A program made the position numbers and the translations under genes. Shown piece after piece: positions 9,901 to 17,221 of a stretch of 64,000 nt of DNA. The stretch's first letter is position 1. Every line of letters begins with the position of its first letter. A model generated the notes under the pieces. It ran no database searches, was not told where the DNA came from, and was given only the letters and a program-made list of their open reading frames with translations. This DNA comes from Virgibacillus_F sp049310925 (GTDB taxonomy: Bacteria > Bacillota > Bacilli > Bacillales > Amphibacillaceae), in assembly GCF_049310925.1 (NCBI RefSeq), contig NZ_JBMERP010000010.1, positions 1 through 64,000 of the forward strand. The letters run 5' to 3'.

Positions 9901-10923
9901 TCACCAACTATCTTTTTTAATTTAGAAAAAGAAACTGGAATAAATGTAAAAAAAATAAATTTTACAGATAAAAAAGTATTAGAAGAATTAGGAAAAGGAA
10001 TAACTGCTGGAATCCCTGAATTTAACACTATTTTTAGTACAAACGTTATTTTGCAAACAAAACCTAGAATTTTTTCAGATTATATTCGCTTAATGGGATT
10101 AACTCATGGTACTGGAATTTGGTTAGGAAATGGCGAGGAATTGGTTGAAAAAGGAAAAAGTATTAGAGATATTTTCTCTACTAGAGAAGATGTGTTGAAA
10201 TTATTATTAAGTAAAGGTATAGAAAATAAAATGGCTACTGATATTTTTGAATTTGTAAGAAAAGGAAAATTACATGATGGTAAAATGGAAAATATCAAAA
10301 AATGGGAAGAATGGAAAGTATTAATGTTTAAAAAGGGGATAGAAAAATGGGAAATTGAAAGTATGGAAAAAATAAAATACTTATTTCCAAGACAACATGG
10401 AAAATCATATGCAAAAACATCTTTGCGTATGGCTTATTATAGGTATCATCATTTAAAAGAATTCACTAAAGTATTATTGGATAAAGGAAATGAAACAAAT
10501 GATGATGTAAATACGAAAAAGAAGAGTAAAAAATCTATTTCTTATTTACCAATTTTGTTAGAAAAAAAAGAATTTGACAACATGATTAGTGATATTGAAA
10601 AACGTTGGTCTGATCCAAAAACAAATCCAACAAATAAAGAAAAAACATCTTATCCAACATATAAACTTATTCAACATTTTATGAATAAAGGTTATAAAAT
10701 ATATCCAGTAGATTTAGAAAAATCGGCAGATAAAAAATTTATTTATGAGGAAGATGGGTTAAGATTACCTTTAAGTGTTATGCCTAACATCAACGCAAAA
10801 TTAAGAGAGAAAATTATAAAAACAAGGAAGAAAGACGTTTTTACTTCTAAAAAGGATTTAAATCGTTTAACTGGAAATAAAAATTATATAAACACAATCG
10901 CTATGTATTGTGGATTAAAGTAA
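6976..10923 (+). CDS. polC: DNA polymerase III alpha subunit, PolC type
   Basis: A 1315-aa PolC. The start at 6976 follows AAAAGGGGATGTT. Order: OB-fold (about 1-110), PHP part 1 (about 130-205), DEDDh exonuclease (DIETT near 233, HNAKFD near 313-318, HRAKDD near 380), PHP part 2, and polymerase palm with DRGSVGSS near 708, a four-Cys zinc site, PDIDMNF near 786 and KIDALGH near 968. The three polymerase aspartates and the exonuclease residues are present. It lacks the roughly 200-residue N-terminal region of chromosomal PolC. The PHP metal ligands are lost (RVEFQVTT where PolC has LHLHT; ADRG for TDHA), and the usual QLSLF-type clamp motif is absent at the end. It probably replicates the element or substitutes for the host enzyme. 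Confidence 0.93.
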   Translation: MGRYRAKKLENMKKGDLVKFFGKIEHIDNYEYKSKKGEVYKILVNVIEKNDLGEIVLNDTIESIAFLNYKDRKYKVAKELFDSLVVGDGVVLEGTVGIDETYHKIIIPSVHIFTQIPTRQVVIDNIEKFKFEERKEESEYNRVEFQVTTKFSTQQSIVDVKDLVEINKQFGNNVVSVADRGVCQGFPDFEYEVKKNDMKGLYGVEFKVSDETLTPYITNSKKKYDDNTYFFFDIETTSLNATFGEIIEIGVVKIKNGKKIDEFQKLIKPKKSISATTTELTGITNEMVRDAENELTVLKQFKKFVGTSTLVAHNAKFDYNYIQQKCKKYSTDFNFDNNPIVDTLKMSRLLFKKLNKLKKRKFTLDIMLQEYDIDFEGNHHRAKDDALMCYRLYEKLLVNHKKGKKVINGFEYYGLKNLQMIHDKGEEFIDSWNASRMLVYAKNQAGRKSLYQLVSLVNITYTDEKTLPLDEVLQRRKNLILISGGFEAKDLFDNLLDGKIKKKDLVKYDAIGIQPTSQLNKKNNKYKTLSNKKIQKINTFLIKNADENNVPVIAIGGVHYINKFEEKYLKPIVNESIRSGLPHLDKRIKKDAFFKTTKEMLEDFSYLGKNKSKEIVVDNTIMLAEEFEEIFIVEDKLYTPFIKEANEVIRKKVNMNLEKKYGKNPDKEILERFKDEEKKIINKGYGVIFYASSSLIERSEKNGYIVEDRGSVGSSFYAFLSDISELNPLPTHYLCQNSNCCNLEWMKEIEDGYDLDDKKCEKCIGTMKGEGGYSPYSVFGGKGKVPDIDMNFADVYQHEAHQHIFDMFGKEKSFRAGTVSTYSEGKSKKIVWDLFKKESKKEDFLLEELYSNDYNFFYKDKMTGEKKKQKNIYGSLDHIIVEELKEKGGVKKVFRETFKIKDGYFKEYHSFINNVKYGTGIHAGGVIVLPNGYEIEDFTPQTYAKDGKDKSVITTHLDFNSIHDTVLKIDALGHSSPTIFFNLEKETGINVKKINFTDKKVLEELGKGITAGIPEFNTIFSTNVILQTKPRIFSDYIRLMGLTHGTGIWLGNGEELVEKGKSIRDIFSTREDVLKLLLSKGIENKMATDIFEFVRKGKLHDGKMENIKKWEEWKVLMFKKGIEKWEIESMEKIKYLFPRQHGKSYAKTSLRMAYYRYHHLKEFTKVLLDKGNETNDDVNTKKKSKKSISYLPILLEKKEFDNMISDIEKRWSDPKTNPTNKEKTSYPTYKLIQHFMNKGYKIYPVDLEKSADKKFIYEEDGLRLPLSVMPNINAKLREKIIKTRKKDVFTSKKDLNRLTGNKNYINTIAMYCGLK

Positions 10924-10935
10924 GAAAACATTAAT

Positions 10936-10966
10936 TCCAACTTCTAAATAGAGGTTGGTTTTTTTA
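10936..10966 (+). terminator. Rho-independent terminator
   Basis: CCAACttctaaatagaGGTTGG followed by TTTTTTT. It ends the polC transcript; the T run merges directly into the next class-1 promoter. Confidence 0.8.
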
Positions 10967-11045
10967 TGGTCTAATTAAGAGGGTTGAATTATTTAAATTT
11001 TCGTGCTATAATGACATTATAGATAAAAAACCTATTATTTAGGTT
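10966..11045 (+). promoter_or_regulatory. Hybrid promoter: class-1 core with class-2 palindrome
   Basis: ATGGTCTAATTAAG, GGTTGAAT, 17 bases, GCTATAAT at 11007-11012. It is followed by the palindrome AACCTATTATTTAGGTT at 11029-11045. It is the only promoter here that joins both regulatory motifs, and it drives the small secreted protein at 11082. Confidence 0.7.
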
Positions 11046-11081
11046 TAATAATATTAATTATAAAAAAGGGAAGTGTTAAAA

Positions 11082-11303
11082 ATGAAAATGGTTATTCCGA
11101 TGGTAATAATGGTTGTAGTGGTTCTTGTGTTGACAAATGGGGTTTTAGGTACAGATACAGGTTCAATTATGAATTTTGGTGATACATTTAATTCTAATAT
11201 TGAAAGCGAAATATCATCTTTCGCTATGGGATTTATAGAAGAAAAAGCTAATGAGGTACTTAATAACTTTTGGGAAATTTCAGGGATAAATAAAATTATG
11301 TAA
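11082..11303 (+). CDS. Small secreted or membrane peptide
   Basis: A 73-aa protein starting at 11082 after AAGGGAAGTG. The N-terminus is a strong hydrophobic stretch (VIPMVIMVVVVLVL) ending in GVLG, which fits a signal peptide or a single membrane span. The remainder (about 50 residues) is acidic and helical. No family is recognised. Its own hybrid promoter and a flanking terminator make it a single-gene unit. Confidence 0.55.
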   Translation: MKMVIPMVIMVVVVLVLTNGVLGTDTGSIMNFGDTFNSNIESEISSFAMGFIEEKANEVLNNFWEISGINKIM

Positions 11304-11304
11304 A

Positions 11305-11343
11305 CAAAGTATTATTCTAATAAAATTAGAGTAATATTTTTTT
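11305..11343. terminator. Hairpin, likely terminator
   Basis: AAAGTATTATTCTAAtaaaatTTAGAGTAATATT followed by TTTTTT: a long AT-rich stem right after the stop of the small secreted gene, able to act in the + direction. Confidence 0.55.
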
Positions 11344-11436
11344 GTTTATATTTGATTATATAAATGTTTCATTGTATAATTAACCTATGTACTGCATATA
11401 AATATAAAAATAATTAAAAAAATGGAGGTAAAAGAG

Positions 11437-12555
11437 TTGAGAGTAGCGATTGAAGAAAATATGAATATCAAAGAAATAGAGAGAGAAGCTGAGAATATTG
11501 TTACGGATATTATTAACTACATTAAAGGAGTTAATGAATATATAGGTGTGGGATCTATAACACAAAAGGATGTTACAACATCCACACTCTATAAAGATAT
11601 TGTAAAAATATTAGAGGGGAGAAGTAATTTAGAAATTGATGAGGAAATTCTGATTAGAACCGAACGTGTGAAAAAGGTATTATCTAATACACCATATCAA
11701 CAAATTTGGAATTCTAACTTAGAAACATTTAATAAAACAAAAATTGGTGAAGCTATTGTTTTTCTTGAAAATACAAACTTTATGGAAAGTGAATATATTA
11801 CACAAAGCGAAGCAAGTAATTTATTAGGTAAGGATATAGCACATATAACAAATATGATACACCGATTTGAACCACGAATTATCAATGACAGAAGAATGGT
11901 TAGACGTTCATCTGTAATAGCTTATAAAAATGAATATGAAGCTAGAAATAAATTCAAGACAAACGAAGAATATATGAGTGCTGATGAAGTAGCTAATGAA
12001 TTAAATTTTTCTATCCATTTCATTTATAAACTCCTTAAAGAAGGAGAGCTTTCAAAATATGCGGTTTCTACCGCAGGTGTCGGTTTATATATAGAAAAAA
12101 AGTATGTAGAAGAATATAAAAAAAGAAGAGATGAACAAAGAAAAAAATATAACATGTTTGATTTTTTAGGTACACAGGAAACAGCTTTAATTTTGTTTAA
12201 TAAAACTCCTGCGACAATTTCAAATTGGATCAAAAAAGGGATTTTAAAAAACTCAAAAAAAGTAGGAAGAAACTACGAAATACCTAGAAGTGAAGTTTTA
12301 AGGGTAATGAAAGAAGAAGGGTATGAAAATGCTGATACAAAAGTTGAAAATAGAGATAGAACGTTGTTTCAATATATTAAAATTTACACTAGAGCATTAA
12401 AGGATAATGATAAGCAACAACAAGAAGGTATTTTAGACTTAGCTGAGAAGAAAGGATTTAAGGATTATATGAAAGTAACTAGAGAGGCATTTAATAAAGG
12501 TGAAGAAGTATATATTCCTGATTGGGTATTAGAAGAATATGAAAATGAAAATTGA
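11437..12555 (+). CDS. DNA-binding protein with tandem excisionase-type HTH domains
   Basis: A 372-aa protein. The TTG at 11437 was chosen because GGAGG lies eight bases ahead. Three successive regions look like HTH_17 (excisionase/MerR-like) folds: YITQSEASNLLGKDIAHITN (about 120-140), YMSADEVANELNFSIHFIYK (about 182-202) and FLGTQETALILFNKTPATIS (about 248-268), each followed by a wing-like segment with basic residues. Three tandem helix-turn-helix units in one chain would read a long or repeated DNA site. It is followed by two small genes that overlap in series. It is a strong candidate for a replicon-wide regulator or a repeat-binding segregation protein; the exact role is not shown. Confidence 0.65.
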   Translation: MRVAIEENMNIKEIEREAENIVTDIINYIKGVNEYIGVGSITQKDVTTSTLYKDIVKILEGRSNLEIDEEILIRTERVKKVLSNTPYQQIWNSNLETFNKTKIGEAIVFLENTNFMESEYITQSEASNLLGKDIAHITNMIHRFEPRIINDRRMVRRSSVIAYKNEYEARNKFKTNEEYMSADEVANELNFSIHFIYKLLKEGELSKYAVSTAGVGLYIEKKYVEEYKKRRDEQRKKYNMFDFLGTQETALILFNKTPATISNWIKKGILKNSKKVGRNYEIPRSEVLRVMKEEGYENADTKVENRDRTLFQYIKIYTRALKDNDKQQQEGILDLAEKKGFKDYMKVTREAFNKGEEVYIPDWVLEEYENEN

Positions 12556-12916
12556 TTACGATCATGATGCTGACGAGTTAAAGATTAAATGGAATGAAAA
12601 ATTAACGTTTTTTCTAAAACATGACCATTATAGCCTTGATGATGTGTGGAAGGATCCAAAACATACAATAGTGATTAGAGATAATGGTTTTAGTTTCTTT
12701 CCAGTAAATAAAGATTTAAATGAGGAAAATAATATTGAAGATGTTTTTTTTGGGAATGGTGGAAAAGTGATTTTAGAATACGATAAGGAATTTGATGGTT
12801 TTAAGTGTAAAATTTTATTTTTCAAAAGTGAAAGAAAAGTGATTCAAGAAATTTGTAATGATATTAGATATATAGAAAGTGAGGTGAAAATGAATGTTAA
12901 AAGAAAAAGTAAGTAA
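12539..12916 (+). CDS. Hypothetical protein
   Basis: A 125-aa protein that starts inside the last codons of the tandem-HTH gene in another frame, so it is translationally coupled to it. It is acidic with a basic C-terminal end (KRKSK). No domain is recognised. It also overlaps the next gene by 23 bases, making a three-gene unit with the HTH protein. Confidence 0.55.
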   Translation: MKMKIDYDHDADELKIKWNEKLTFFLKHDHYSLDDVWKDPKHTIVIRDNGFSFFPVNKDLNEENNIEDVFFGNGGKVILEYDKEFDGFKCKILFFKSERKVIQEICNDIRYIESEVKMNVKRKSK

Positions 12917-13235
12917 ATTACCTGATATAGCTATTAGTAATGAATATGAAGGATTTTTGTTTAAGGTTAGAGATAACTTATTATGTTTTTTAACAAAAGA
13001 TAATGAGTGTTTAAAAAATGATATTTACTTTTTACTTAGTGAAGATGGAAAAGAAAATAAAAACGGTATATATTTAAAACTTGATGATTCCTTTCCACTA
13101 CTTTTTAAAGAAATAAAACAACGGATAAAGGAAGAAGGAAATTCAGTTTTGGATGAATATGTTGAAGGTAATGGGATTAATGGAATGTTGGATAACGCTA
13201 TTAATGAAATAAGAAAAAATGAATTAATGGTCTGA
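12894..13235 (+). CDS. Hypothetical protein
   Basis: A 113-aa protein; the ribosome site GAGGTG lies inside the previous gene. It is mixed alpha/beta with no recognised motif. Its stop codon lies within a class-1 promoter (13227-13273). Confidence 0.55.
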   Translation: MLKEKVSKLPDIAISNEYEGFLFKVRDNLLCFLTKDNECLKNDIYFLLSEDGKENKNGIYLKLDDSFPLLFKEIKQRIKEEGNSVLDEYVEGNGINGMLDNAINEIRKNELMV

Positions 13236-13273
13236 TTAACGGTAGTGAATTATGAAGGAAAAAAAGCTATCAT
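13227..13273 (+). promoter_or_regulatory. Class-1 promoter, weak -10
   Basis: ATGGTCTGATTAAC, GTAGTGAAT, 17 bases, GCTATCAT. The -10 departs from consensus. It overlaps the end of the preceding gene and faces the 39-bp repeat and the HNH gene. Confidence 0.55.
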
Positions 13274-13301
13274 AAAAATATAAGGAATATAAGGAAATAA
13301 T

Positions 13302-13349
13302 AAATAGGAGGTCGCTTCACACTATAAGTGTGAGGTTGATTTCCTATTT
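13302..13349 (+). repeat. 39-bp structured repeat, copy 1
   Basis: Bases 13302-13340 are identical to 15207-15245. The repeat contains an inner hairpin (TTCACACtataaGTGTGAG), and in this copy AAATAGGA pairs with TCCTATTT at 13342-13349 to give a two-level stem. It lies just upstream of the class-2 promoter of the HNH gene. It may be a terminator or attenuator; with copy 2 it brackets the HNH and first NERD gene. Confidence 0.75.
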
Positions 13350-13360
13350 TAAATCTCTCT

Positions 13361-13438
13361 TGTAACATTCCTGTAATATAAGTTTTTTTTAAAAATGTTA
13401 TAATAGTATTATAAGATAAAAAACCTAATATATAGGTG
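13361..13438 (+). promoter_or_regulatory. Class-2 promoter of the HNH gene
   Basis: TGTAACATTCCTGTAATATA at 13361-13380 (two 8-bp half sites, 11 bp apart), TATAAT at 13399-13404, then the leader palindrome AACCTAATATATAGGT at 13422-13437. The same three-part layout recurs at 16067, and on the other strand at 60379 and 63253. Confidence 0.75.
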
Positions 13439-13461
13439 TTAAATTAAAAGGGGAGTTTTAA

Positions 13462-14550
13462 TTGAGAAAATTGAATTATAAAGATGTAGAAGTGTTATTT
13501 AAAGAAAAAGGATTTATTTTATTAGAAGAAGAGTATAAAAATAGTAAAGAAAAGATGAAATTTAAATGTAAAAAACACTTAAATGATATTCAATATATTA
13601 CTGTGTCAAAATTAAAAAATGGTGGATGTAAAAAATGTACTAATGAAAAGAGAAAAGTTGATTTTTCGTTAGTGAAAGAAACTTTTGAAGAAAAAGGTTT
13701 TATTCTATTAGAAGAAAAATATAAAAACATCTCAACTAAAATGAGGTGTAAATGTAAAAAACATTTAGATGAAAATCAATATATGTCTTTAAAAGATATA
13801 AGATATGGTAGGAAATGTGAATTTTGTGATAGTAATATGAAGTATGAAGAGGCTAGTAATCTTTTTGAAGAAAAAGGATTTGTATTATTAGAAAAACAAT
13901 ATAAAAATACCTCAACTAAAATGAAGTGTAAATGTAAAAAACATTTAGATAAAATTCAATATAAAAGTTTATCGAGTATAAAAATGAATGAAGGGTGTAA
14001 GTTTTGCACTAATAATGTAATGAGTTATGAAGAGGTTAGTAATCTTTACGATAAAAAAGGTTATATTTTATTAGAAAAACAATATAAAAACGCTTCAACA
14101 AAAATGAAATGTAAATGTAAAAAACATTCAGATAAAATTCAATATAAGAGGTTATCGAGTATAAAATTAGATGATGGATGCTCATATTGTTTCCACGAAA
14201 ATAATAAAGGAGAAAATCACTCAAACTGGAAGAAAGAATTAACAGATAAGGATCGTAATCAAATTGGGAGAAAAAATTCTCAATATAAAAAATGGAGATT
14301 TGATGTTTTAAATAGAGATAATTATACGTGTCAATGTTGTGGTAATAATAATAATATAGAACAACTTAATGCTCATCATATAAATAGCTGGAATTATTTT
14401 AAAGAAGGAAGATATGATATTACTAATGGAGTTTGTTTGTGTGTTAGTTGTCATAAAAATTTTCATTTCATATATGGATATGGTAATAATACGGAAGAAC
14501 AATTTAATAAATTCCTAAAAAATAATAGAGAGTATAAAAATGTTTCATAA
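13462..14550 (+). CDS. HNH endonuclease with four zinc-binding repeats
   Basis: A 362-aa protein with a TTG start after AAAAGGGGAG. Residues 1-245 are four units of about 60 residues, each with EKGFxLLE, K(C)KCKKH and a closing CxxC (for example GCKKC, KCEFC, GCKFC, GCSYC). Each probably holds one zinc and binds DNA. The C-terminal part is an HNH nuclease: CQCCGNNNN, LNAHHINSW, CLCVSCHKNFH. Free-standing HNH enzymes with repeated DNA-binding units are often homing endonucleases. It has its own class-2 promoter and lies between two 39-bp repeats together with a NERD gene, which may reflect how it arrived. Confidence 0.85.
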   Translation: MRKLNYKDVEVLFKEKGFILLEEEYKNSKEKMKFKCKKHLNDIQYITVSKLKNGGCKKCTNEKRKVDFSLVKETFEEKGFILLEEKYKNISTKMRCKCKKHLDENQYMSLKDIRYGRKCEFCDSNMKYEEASNLFEEKGFVLLEKQYKNTSTKMKCKCKKHLDKIQYKSLSSIKMNEGCKFCTNNVMSYEEVSNLYDKKGYILLEKQYKNASTKMKCKCKKHSDKIQYKRLSSIKLDDGCSYCFHENNKGENHSNWKKELTDKDRNQIGRKNSQYKKWRFDVLNRDNYTCQCCGNNNNIEQLNAHHINSWNYFKEGRYDITNGVCLCVSCHKNFHFIYGYGNNTEEQFNKFLKNNREYKNVS

Positions 14551-14570
14551 CAAGGAAAGGGGATGTTAAA

Positions 14571-15197
14571 ATGAAATACATAAGTAACAAAAAGAAAATG
14601 AATAAGTTTAGAAAAGTGTTAAGAGAAAATAAAATGTTAATGGATTGGAATGAGGAAAGGGGAGGAATGAATTATGATAGATATAAAAAAAATTGTGAGA
14701 AAAAAATCTATAAAAAACAAATTTCAGGGGATAAATTAGAAGATGATGTAGTAAAAACTTTTTCAAAGGTGTTTAAAAATAAAAATTATATATTAATACG
14801 AGATATTATTATTGATTTTAATACTCATATAGATCTTTTATTACTAACCTCAAATGGTGTTTTTATAATTGAAGTTAATGATTGGAAAGGTGAATTTCAA
14901 ATAAAGAATGATATGTGGAAAAAGAAAATTAGGAATGGAAAAACATTTTGTTATAAGGATAATAAAAACCCTTTTATAAAAATAAAAAAGAAAGAAAAAA
15001 AACTGAGAAATTTGTTTGAAGAAAAAAAAATCGAAGCACCTCTATTTTCTTACATTTTTTTAAATAATGATTGTGTAGAAACTGATGATAATAGAATTGT
15101 ATGTAGTAAGGAAGAGTTGGTAAAAAAAATTAATAAAGATATAAATTTAAAATTAGATACTTATTTAAATGGAATGAGAATACTAAAAATCAATTAA
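14571..15197 (+). CDS. NERD-domain (nuclease-related) protein, copy 1
   Basis: A 208-aa protein, 20 bases after the HNH gene, with ribosome site AAAGGGGATG. After a basic N-terminus (residues 1-45) a NERD-type fold is visible: LEDDVVKTFSKVF, then a strand LLLLTSNGVFIIEVNDWKG, in which the usual E-x-K nuclease pair is E-x-N. The next gene, a paralog, keeps EVK. The substitution suggests a weakened or non-catalytic copy. NERD proteins occur on plasmids and may act on DNA; the role here is unknown. Confidence 0.7.
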   Translation: MKYISNKKKMNKFRKVLRENKMLMDWNEERGGMNYDRYKKNCEKKIYKKQISGDKLEDDVVKTFSKVFKNKNYILIRDIIIDFNTHIDLLLLTSNGVFIIEVNDWKGEFQIKNDMWKKKIRNGKTFCYKDNKNPFIKIKKKEKKLRNLFEEKKIEAPLFSYIFLNNDCVETDDNRIVCSKEELVKKINKDINLKLDTYLNGMRILKIN

Positions 15198-15206
15198 TTT
15201 TAAAAT

Positions 15207-15254
15207 AAATAGGAGGTCGCTTCACACTATAAGTGTGAGGTTGATCTCTTTTTT
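15207..15254 (+). repeat. 39-bp structured repeat, copy 2
   Basis: The same 39 bases as 13302-13340, beginning ten bases after the NERD stop. Here the 3' flank is CTCTTTTTTTT, so the hairpin works as a rho-independent terminator. It is also just upstream of the second NERD gene. Confidence 0.75.
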
Positions 15255-15287
15255 TTGTTATTAAAAATAAAAAAGGGGTTGGGACTA

Positions 15288-15926
15288 ATGGAAGTGAAAA
15301 GAGATGATAAAAAGATGAAAGAGTTTAGAAGGATATTGAGAGAAGATAAGCTAGAAAGAGGGTTTAAAAGAAACAGTAATGGAATGAATTTTGAAAGGTA
15401 TAGAGAAGATAACGAATGGAAAATTTATAAAAAACAGTTATCAGGAGATGATTTAGAAGACTATATGGTTAGTTATGTTAAAGATTGGTTTGAGGGAACG
15501 GACTATAAAATAATACATGATTTAGTTTTAGGAAATTATGAATATCAGCTCGACATTTTATTAGTAACCAATTACGGATGTTTTATAATCGAGGTAAAGA
15601 ATTGGAGTGGAACTTTTACTATAAATAATGGTGATTGGGTCAAAGAAGATAGTAATGGAAAGCGTTTTGAGAAAAATGGGTACGAAAACCCTACTCAGCA
15701 AGTTAAAAAGCATAAGAAGGCTTTAAAACGATTATTAGATGGTTATTGTGATATACCTATTTATACTTTTATATATATCCAATGTGATGAATTATATAGT
15801 GATACGATACAAATAAATAATAATAATAAAGAAATTTTAAAAGAAATTCAAAAGATAATTATAAATAATTCAAAAGCTATAAAACCATACATAGTAGGTG
15901 ATTTGGTCACTTATATAGTAGAATAA
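15288..15926 (+). CDS. NERD-domain nuclease-related protein, copy 2
   Basis: A 212-aa protein; the start at 15288 follows AAAAAGGGGTTGGG. It is a paralog of the preceding NERD protein over the whole length (both have FRxxLRE near residue 10, a GMNxxRY motif, IYKKQLSGDxLED and a central strand). It retains the nuclease-type motif LLVTNYGCFIIEVKNWSG and a Q-x-x-K-H-x-K-x-L helix typical of NERD domains. The pair probably arose by tandem duplication. Confidence 0.75.
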   Translation: MEVKRDDKKMKEFRRILREDKLERGFKRNSNGMNFERYREDNEWKIYKKQLSGDDLEDYMVSYVKDWFEGTDYKIIHDLVLGNYEYQLDILLVTNYGCFIIEVKNWSGTFTINNGDWVKEDSNGKRFEKNGYENPTQQVKKHKKALKRLLDGYCDIPIYTFIYIQCDELYSDTIQINNNNKEILKEIQKIIINNSKAIKPYIVGDLVTYIVE

Positions 15927-16066
15927 AGTCGTTTTTTTAATGTATGGTATGGTTAGCTATGTTGCTCTTTTTATAAATGTATTATATAATAGTATTATAA
16001 TATAATTAAATTAAATATATAAAACAAATATATAAAGATACATGTAATATTTATGTGATTGATCTT
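15927..16066. other. AT-rich intergenic stretch
   Basis: No gene is seen. A T-run follows the NERD stop and AT-rich sequence leads to the class-2 promoter at 16067. Confidence 0.5.
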
Positions 16067-16143
16067 TGTAACATTCCTGTAATATGAACTATTTAAGAAC
16101 GTGATATAATTATATTATAAGATAAAAACCTAATATATAGGTT
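16067..16143 (+). promoter_or_regulatory. Class-2 promoter of the sigma factor
   Basis: TGTAACATTCCTGTAATAT, then TATAAT at 16105-16110 and the palindrome AACCTAATATATAGGTT at 16127-16143. It is nearly identical to the HNH promoter at 13361. Confidence 0.75.
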
Positions 16144-16168
16144 TAATAAATAAAAGGGGTTGGCTTTA

Positions 16169-17212
16169 ATGAATAGTGTAATTAATGAAATTAAAAAGTA
16201 TGTTGATGGAAATGGAATTAAAGAACTTAGTGCGGAAGAACAGTTAGTTTTATTGAAAAAGTTTAGAGAGAATAATGATGTGGATGCTCGTACTAGTTTA
16301 ATGGAAAGTATGTATTTAATGTTAATAAAAATTGTTAATGAAAGAAGTTTTAAATATGATTTAAATGCAGATGATTTTTTTATGAGAGCTTGTGAATATT
16401 GTTTAAAAGGGTTTGAAATATATAATGAAGAAAAAAATATGACGGTAAGTACCTACATTTATAATTATGTAAATATGAGATTACTAGAAAAAGTTAAATT
16501 AGGTATTAAAGATGATAGTGGAGTGGATCTAAATTATTCAACTTGTTTTAAAGATAAAATGAAAAAGATTATTGATTTTATAGTTAAATTTAAAAATGAA
16601 AATGGAAAAGATGTTGAACCTTCTTATAAAGATATTGCTGTTGGGGTGAAAATGAAAATTAAAGAAGTGGAAAAATTTATGAATGAAGATAATTATAGCA
16701 TGGTTAATAATACTATTATGAATGAAGATGGTGAAGTTAGTATTTTTGATTATGTTAGTGATGATAAAATAAATATTGAAAATGAAGTAATTGATAATAT
16801 TTTCTTTGAAAATATAGAGGATTTTCTAGGTGAAAGAGAAATCGAAATTTTAAAATCAATTAAATATAATATTGATACTAAAGGAAAATTTAATAAAAGT
16901 GATATTGGAAGAGAAGTAGGATTATCATCTGAACGTATAAATTCTATTATAAAAAATATTAAAAGTAAAATTGTAGAAAATCTCAGCCTTGAATCTAAAA
17001 AGGAAATGAAAAAAATGTTAGAGAATTTAAATAGTGTAGAAAGGTTAATTGTTAAAGAAAGAGAAGAAGGAAAAAGAACTAATGGGATTGCTAAGAGGTT
17101 AAAGATGGATGTTAAAGAAGTAAAGAGTATCTTAGATAATTTTGATGAAAAAGTAAAAAAAATCGAAAGTAATGAAAATGTAGTAAATGATGTGTTAAGA
17201 ATGGTGGGTTAA
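16169..17212 (+). CDS. Divergent sigma-70-family RNA polymerase sigma factor
   Basis: A 347-aa protein starting at 16169 after AAAAGGGG. A region-2 block at about residues 65-110 (NADDFFMRACEYCLKGFEIY, then TVSTYIYNYVNMRLLEKV) matches the core-binding and -10 reading part of sigma factors. A region-3 block (PSYKDIAVGVKMKIKEVEKF, then SIFDYVSDD) and a region-4 helix-turn-helix (LGEREIEILKSI ... KSDIGREVGLSSERINSIIK) follow. A further C-terminal HTH-like helix set (about 290-345) is unusual. It would direct host RNA polymerase to plasmid promoters. Its own class-2 promoter suggests it takes part in the replicon's regulatory loop. Confidence 0.75.
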   Translation: MNSVINEIKKYVDGNGIKELSAEEQLVLLKKFRENNDVDARTSLMESMYLMLIKIVNERSFKYDLNADDFFMRACEYCLKGFEIYNEEKNMTVSTYIYNYVNMRLLEKVKLGIKDDSGVDLNYSTCFKDKMKKIIDFIVKFKNENGKDVEPSYKDIAVGVKMKIKEVEKFMNEDNYSMVNNTIMNEDGEVSIFDYVSDDKINIENEVIDNIFFENIEDFLGEREIEILKSIKYNIDTKGKFNKSDIGREVGLSSERINSIIKNIKSKIVENLSLESKKEMKKMLENLNSVERLIVKEREEGKRTNGIAKRLKMDVKEVKSILDNFDEKVKKIESNENVVNDVLRMVG

Positions 17213-17221
17213 GTTTTCTAA

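Noticed and set aside
7000..10800. Reverse-strand frames inside polC (8790, 9840, 10104)
   Set aside because: Antisense shadows of the polymerase coding region without ribosome sites.
4915..10923. Phage genome
   Set aside because: PolC, SSB and DHH genes could suggest a phage, but no capsid, terminase, portal or tail gene is present and two plasmid initiators plus a ParM-like gene are.
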